DNA of 55,537 nt from the NCBI GenBank assembly GCA_030653255.1, contig JAURZS010000111.1, positions 1 through 55,537 of the forward strand, in the 5' to 3' direction. The notes under the pieces are model-generated. The model worked only from the letters and a program-made list of their open reading frames with translations, was not told the DNA's origin and made no database searches. Source of the DNA: Burkholderiaceae bacterium. Lineage in GTDB: Bacteria > Pseudomonadota > Gammaproteobacteria > Burkholderiales > Burkholderiaceae_C. A program made the position numbers and the translations under genes. Each line of letters opens with the position of its first letter. Position 1 is the first letter of the stretch. Below are positions 49,574-55,537 of the stretch, piece after piece.

Positions 49574-50557
49574 TCAATTGCTGTCGAGCTTGATGTTCCG
49601 GCTCTGCACCAGCGCGCTGTAACGGTCGGCGTCGCCACGCATCAGCGCCGCCAGCTCGACGCCGGTGCGCGAAGAGGGCTCCACGCCGCGCTCACGCATG
49701 TTCGCGCGCACCTCTTCGCTGTCGAGCGCGCCGCGCGCCGCCCGGCGCAAGGCATCAAGCACGGCAGGCGGCGTCTTTGCGGATACGGCAAGCCCCGCCC
49801 AGCCGACGGCGGTGAAGCCTGGCAGGCCGAGTTCGATCAGCGTGGGCACCTCGGACAACTTGGACCAGCGTGTCGCGCCGGTGGACGCAATGGCCTTCAT
49901 CTGCCTGCCACGCACGTAAGGCGCGGCATTGGCAATGATGCCGACATCGACCTCGCCGGCCAGCATGGCATTGATGGTCTGCGCCTCGCCGCGGTAGTTG
50001 ACCACCGTCATGGACGTTCCGGTCTCGCCCATCAGCCGCTCGGCCGTCAGGTGGGAGATCGCGCCCAGTCCGCTCACGCCGACATTGAGCTTGCCCGGCT
50101 TGCTGCGCGCCAGGGCCAGCAGCTCCTGCAGGTTCGACGCCGGCAGATCCTTGCGAACGACGATCACCACCGGGAACTCGCCGATCTGCGCCAGCGGCGC
50201 GAGGTCATTGAGCGGGTGATAAGGCAGCTTGACACCCAGCGCCACCGACAGCACATGCTGGCCGGATGTGATCAGCAGCAGCGTATGGCCGTCGGCGGGC
50301 GCCTGTAGCACTGCGGAGGTGCCGATCTGTCCGTTGGCGCCACTGCGGTTGTCGATGGCGATAGCCTGCTTCAGAACCGGCGCCATGCGGTCGGCCGCCA
50401 GGCGCGCCAGCGAATCGTTGATGCCGCCGGCGCCCCAGGGCACCACCAGCTTCAACGGCCGGCTGGGCAGCCAGGCCTCGCCGCCTTGCTGCGCAAAGGC
50501 AATGGGGCCTGCGAAGGCAAACGCGCCCAAAGCCGCGGAAATCTGTCGTCGTTTCAT
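49574..50557 (-). CDS. Bug family solute-binding protein
   Basis: WLPSRPLKLVVPWGAGGINDSLARLAADRMAPVLKQAIAIDNRSGANGQIGTSAVLQAPADGHTLLL. Confidence 0.95.
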   Translation of the reverse strand: MKRRQISAALGAFAFAGPIAFAQQGGEAWLPSRPLKLVVPWGAGGINDSLARLAADRMAPVLKQAIAIDNRSGANGQIGTSAVLQAPADGHTLLLITSGQHVLSVALGVKLPYHPLNDLAPLAQIGEFPVVIVVRKDLPASNLQELLALARSKPGKLNVGVSGLGAISHLTAERLMGETGTSMTVVNYRGEAQTINAMLAGEVDVGIIANAAPYVRGRQMKAIASTGATRWSKLSEVPTLIELGLPGFTAVGWAGLAVSAKTPPAVLDALRRAARGALDSEEVRANMRERGVEPSSRTGVELAALMRGDADRYSALVQSRNIKLDSN

Positions 50558-50595
50558 GTCACTTCTTTCGTTGAATCCCTCGACCCTCGGCGGGC

Positions 50596-51360
50596 TCAGT
50601 CGAGGATGTCGATGACCGCCGTGCCCGCCAGTCCTTGCAGCCAGTACTCGCCGGCCGCCTTCATATGCCTCACCCAGTGCGCCTCGGCTTCCAGCCCGGC
50701 CCCGGCGGAGATCAGCGCGATCAGCCGCTCCTGCGACTTCAGGCCGAAGCGCACCTGCCGATCCCGTTCATCCGCGCCAGGCACCGGGTTCTGCCGATAG
50801 GCGAGTTCCAGATGCCGATTCACCACGTCGTGCAGCGACTGCCCCACCACGGCCAGCGCCACATTGCCGCATTGCTCCAGCAGGATGCGGTGGAAAGCCG
50901 CCACCTCGTGGGCGCGGGCGCGCTCGTCGTCGGCCACCGCACGTTCGCGCTCCAGCTGCGCCTGCAATGCGCGGGCTGCCAGCTCGGGGCGGGTCTCTGC
51001 GGCAAGGCGGGCCGCAGGCGGCTCGATCATGGCGCGCGCCTGGTACACATCACCCAGGGTGGCGCTTCTCGCCTGCAGCAGCAGGCCGGTGGCCTGCGTG
51101 AGCACTTGCGCATCGACCTGCTTGACCTGTGCGCCGCCTTTGGCGCCGCGCGCAATGGTGATCAGGCTCTGGAATTCGAGAATGCGCAGCGCCTCGCGCA
51201 GCGTGGGGCGCGAAGTCTCGAAGCGCGCCATCAACTGGGCCTCGGAGGGCAGCTTGTCGCCGGGCTTGAGTTCGCCCATGAGAATGCCTTTGCGGATTTT
51301 GCTGGCGACGATTTCGGCGGTCTTGGGTTGCCGGATCTGGGAAATTTGAAACGTGGACAT
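50596..51360 (-). CDS. GntR/FadR family transcriptional regulator
   Basis: VASKIRKGILMGELKPGDKLPSEAQLMARFETSRPTLREALRILEFQSLI winged HTH; FCD-like C-terminal domain. Confidence 0.95.
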   Translation of the reverse strand: MSTFQISQIRQPKTAEIVASKIRKGILMGELKPGDKLPSEAQLMARFETSRPTLREALRILEFQSLITIARGAKGGAQVKQVDAQVLTQATGLLLQARSATLGDVYQARAMIEPPAARLAAETRPELAARALQAQLERERAVADDERARAHEVAAFHRILLEQCGNVALAVVGQSLHDVVNRHLELAYRQNPVPGADERDRQVRFGLKSQERLIALISAGAGLEAEAHWVRHMKAAGEYWLQGLAGTAVIDILD

Positions 51361-51468
51361 GGCTCAGGGCTTTCGATGCGCATCGCCGTCGCGTTGATCG
51401 CGAAGGTCAAATGGCTCAATTATCAAGCTCATTTTCCGATGGTCCTGTTCAATGCCGAGGCCCGCGTG

Positions 51469-53918
<2,450 letters not shown>

Positions 53919-53958
53919 CATGAACAGTGGGATGGACAAATGGGGGGCCAGCCGGCAC

Positions 53959-55050
53959 TCAAGCCGGAGCGGCTTCGTTGGGCGTCAATACGGCGCGGCC
54001 CTGGATGCGGCCTTCGCGCAGATCGTCCAGCGTGGCCTGGGCGCTGGACAAGGGGCGCGTCTCGATCTGCATGGGGGTCAGACGGCCCTCGCGCGCCAGC
54101 GCCATGAGCTCGGCCATCTCGCCGAGGCTGCCGACATAGGAGCCCAGGATGCTGATCGATCGCAGCGGCAAGGTGGGCAAGGCAATTTCCACCGCGCCGC
54201 CAAACAGACCCACCATCACCAGACGGCCGCCCTTGCGCAGCACGGACAGGCCAAACTCGGCCGTGGACTGCGCGCCCACGAAGTCGATCGCGGCGGCAAC
54301 GCCGCCCGTCTGCTTCAGCAGCCGCTTGCGCACATCGGGGTCTGCGGGGTCTACCGCTTCGGCAGCGCCTGCTTCCAGAGCGCCCTGGCGCTTCTTCGGA
54401 TCGATGTCTGCAACGATGGGGGCGACCCCATAGAGCGCCCGCGCAATGTAAACCGCGGCCAGACCCACGCCGCCGGCGCCGATGATCAGCAAGGGATCGG
54501 TCCTGGCCAACGGGCCTGCCTTGCGCAACGCGCTATAGGCCGTCAGGCCCGAGCACGCCAGCGTCGCGGCATAGCCTTCGCTCAGGGCGCCATAGGGCAG
54601 CAGATAGCGCGAATGCGGCACCAGCACCAGATTGCTGAAACCGCCATCGGTGGTCGTGCCATGGTGCCGGGGCTGGGAGCACAGTTGCTCCTGTCCGGCC
54701 GCGCACATCGCGCACTCTCCGCAGCCGATCCACGGATAGAGCACACGGCGCTCGCCCACCGCGACATCGCTGACCTGATCGCCCACCGCCACGACCTCAC
54801 CCGACACTTCATGGCCCAGCGTGCGCGGCAGCGCAATGCCCCGGCCCAGGTCCATGCGCTTGCCGCCGCCCAGCGTGAAATAACCATCGGCCACGTGCAG
54901 ATCGCTGTGGCACACGCCGCAGGCCAGCACGCGCAGCAGGACTTGCGTGCCCGTGGGCGCGGGCACGGGACTTTGGCTCTCCACCAGCGACTGGCCGAAG
55001 CCGGCCAGCTTGAAGCTGCGATGGGAAGTGATCTGCCATTTTTGATTCAT
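53959..55050 (-). CDS. Zinc-dependent alcohol dehydrogenase
   Basis: LLRVLACGVCHSDLHVADGYF; ALPRTLGHEVSGEVVAVG; CGECAMCAAGQEQLC structural zinc motif; IIGAGGVGLAAVYIA. Confidence 0.95.
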   Translation of the reverse strand: MNQKWQITSHRSFKLAGFGQSLVESQSPVPAPTGTQVLLRVLACGVCHSDLHVADGYFTLGGGKRMDLGRGIALPRTLGHEVSGEVVAVGDQVSDVAVGERRVLYPWIGCGECAMCAAGQEQLCSQPRHHGTTTDGGFSNLVLVPHSRYLLPYGALSEGYAATLACSGLTAYSALRKAGPLARTDPLLIIGAGGVGLAAVYIARALYGVAPIVADIDPKKRQGALEAGAAEAVDPADPDVRKRLLKQTGGVAAAIDFVGAQSTAEFGLSVLRKGGRLVMVGLFGGAVEIALPTLPLRSISILGSYVGSLGEMAELMALAREGRLTPMQIETRPLSSAQATLDDLREGRIQGRAVLTPNEAAPA

Positions 55051-55060
55051 GCTTGTCTCT

Positions 55061-55537
55061 TCAATCGCCGGGGCGATCCTTGGGGGTCTTTGGGGATGAG
55101 GCAGCGGCCTGCGCCTTCAGCGCGCGCCGCATCTGCACGAAAGCATCGGACTCCCGTGTCAGCACCTGGTTGATGTCCGCTTCCATGGCGTTGTCCTGCA
55201 ACATCTGACGCGTCAGGCGGACCTGCAACTGCGGAAAACCCGCGATCCGCTCGCCCAGGGCCAGCGCCTCGTCGAGCAGGACCTCGGGCGCATGCACGCG
55301 GGTGATGAGACCGATACGCTCAGCCTCGGCCGCATCGAGCTTGGCCGCGCTCAGGCACAGGTCGCGGGCGCGGCCATGGCCCACCAGCCGTGCCAGCAAG
55401 GCCGTGGCGCCCAGCTCCGGCATGAAGCCCAGCGCCAGAAAAGGCAGCGAGTAGGTCGAGGCGCTCGATCCCATGCGGATGTCCATCGGCAGCAATTGCG
55501 TCACGCCCAGGCCGATGGCCGCGCCATGCACCGCCGC
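55061..55537 (-). CDS. Enoyl-CoA hydratase/isomerase family protein, truncated by window edge
   Basis: MDIRMGSSASTYSLPFLALGFMPELGATALLARLVGHGRARDLCLSAAKLDAAEAERIGLITRV; ORF runs to the edge, 5' end not visible. Confidence 0.88.
   Translation of the reverse strand, partial: AAVHGAAIGLGVTQLLPMDIRMGSSASTYSLPFLALGFMPELGATALLARLVGHGRARDLCLSAAKLDAAEAERIGLITRVHAPEVLLDEALALGERIAGFPQLQVRLTRQMLQDNAMEADINQVLTRESDAFVQMRRALKAQAAASSPKTPKDRPGD

Noticed and set aside
51361-51468. AAATGGCTCAATTATCAAGCTCATTTT as a GntR operator
   Set aside because: The inverted symmetry is imperfect and does not match a FadR-type TGGTnnnACCA core.

Overview
The window is about 55.5 kb of GC-rich chromosomal DNA. Protein families and gene order suggest a betaproteobacterium (Burkholderiales, Comamonadaceae-like); this is an inference. 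It is densely coding, with no tRNA, rRNA, CRISPR array or IS element that I could support.

Left to right:
- groES-groEL with a strong terminator, then an unrecognised small CDS.
- A tight minus-strand operon of an FbpABC/AfuABC-like ABC importer followed by transaldolase and pgi.
- M20 amidohydrolase, DUF3047-like lipoprotein, porin, coq7, OsmC-like protein.
- A candidate intergenic sRNA, then ilvA.
- Type II secretion genes: gspC divergent from gspG-H-I-J-K-L-M-N-D-E, with no gspF.
- Membrane spermidine-synthase-like protein.
- A PAP2-eptA lipid A cassette preceded by an exact PmrA/QseB-type box.
- VIT1/CCC1 plus a divergent NRAMP-like transporter.
- S1/P1 nuclease, RcnB-like protein, quinone oxidoreductase.
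- About 20 kb of acyl-CoA/aromatic-type catabolic genes: four Bug solute-binding proteins, three CaiB/BaiF CoA-transferases, three acyl-CoA dehydrogenases, two nitronate monooxygenases, and IclR and GntR regulators.

Best leads:
1. The ABC importer-tal-pgi operon as a possible sugar-phosphate uptake and assimilation unit.
2. A ~92-nt promoter-to-terminator sRNA with a CUCCUCC motif.
3. The CTTAAG-N5-CTTAAG box at the lipid A cassette.
4. The NRAMP-like protein with substituted metal-site motifs.
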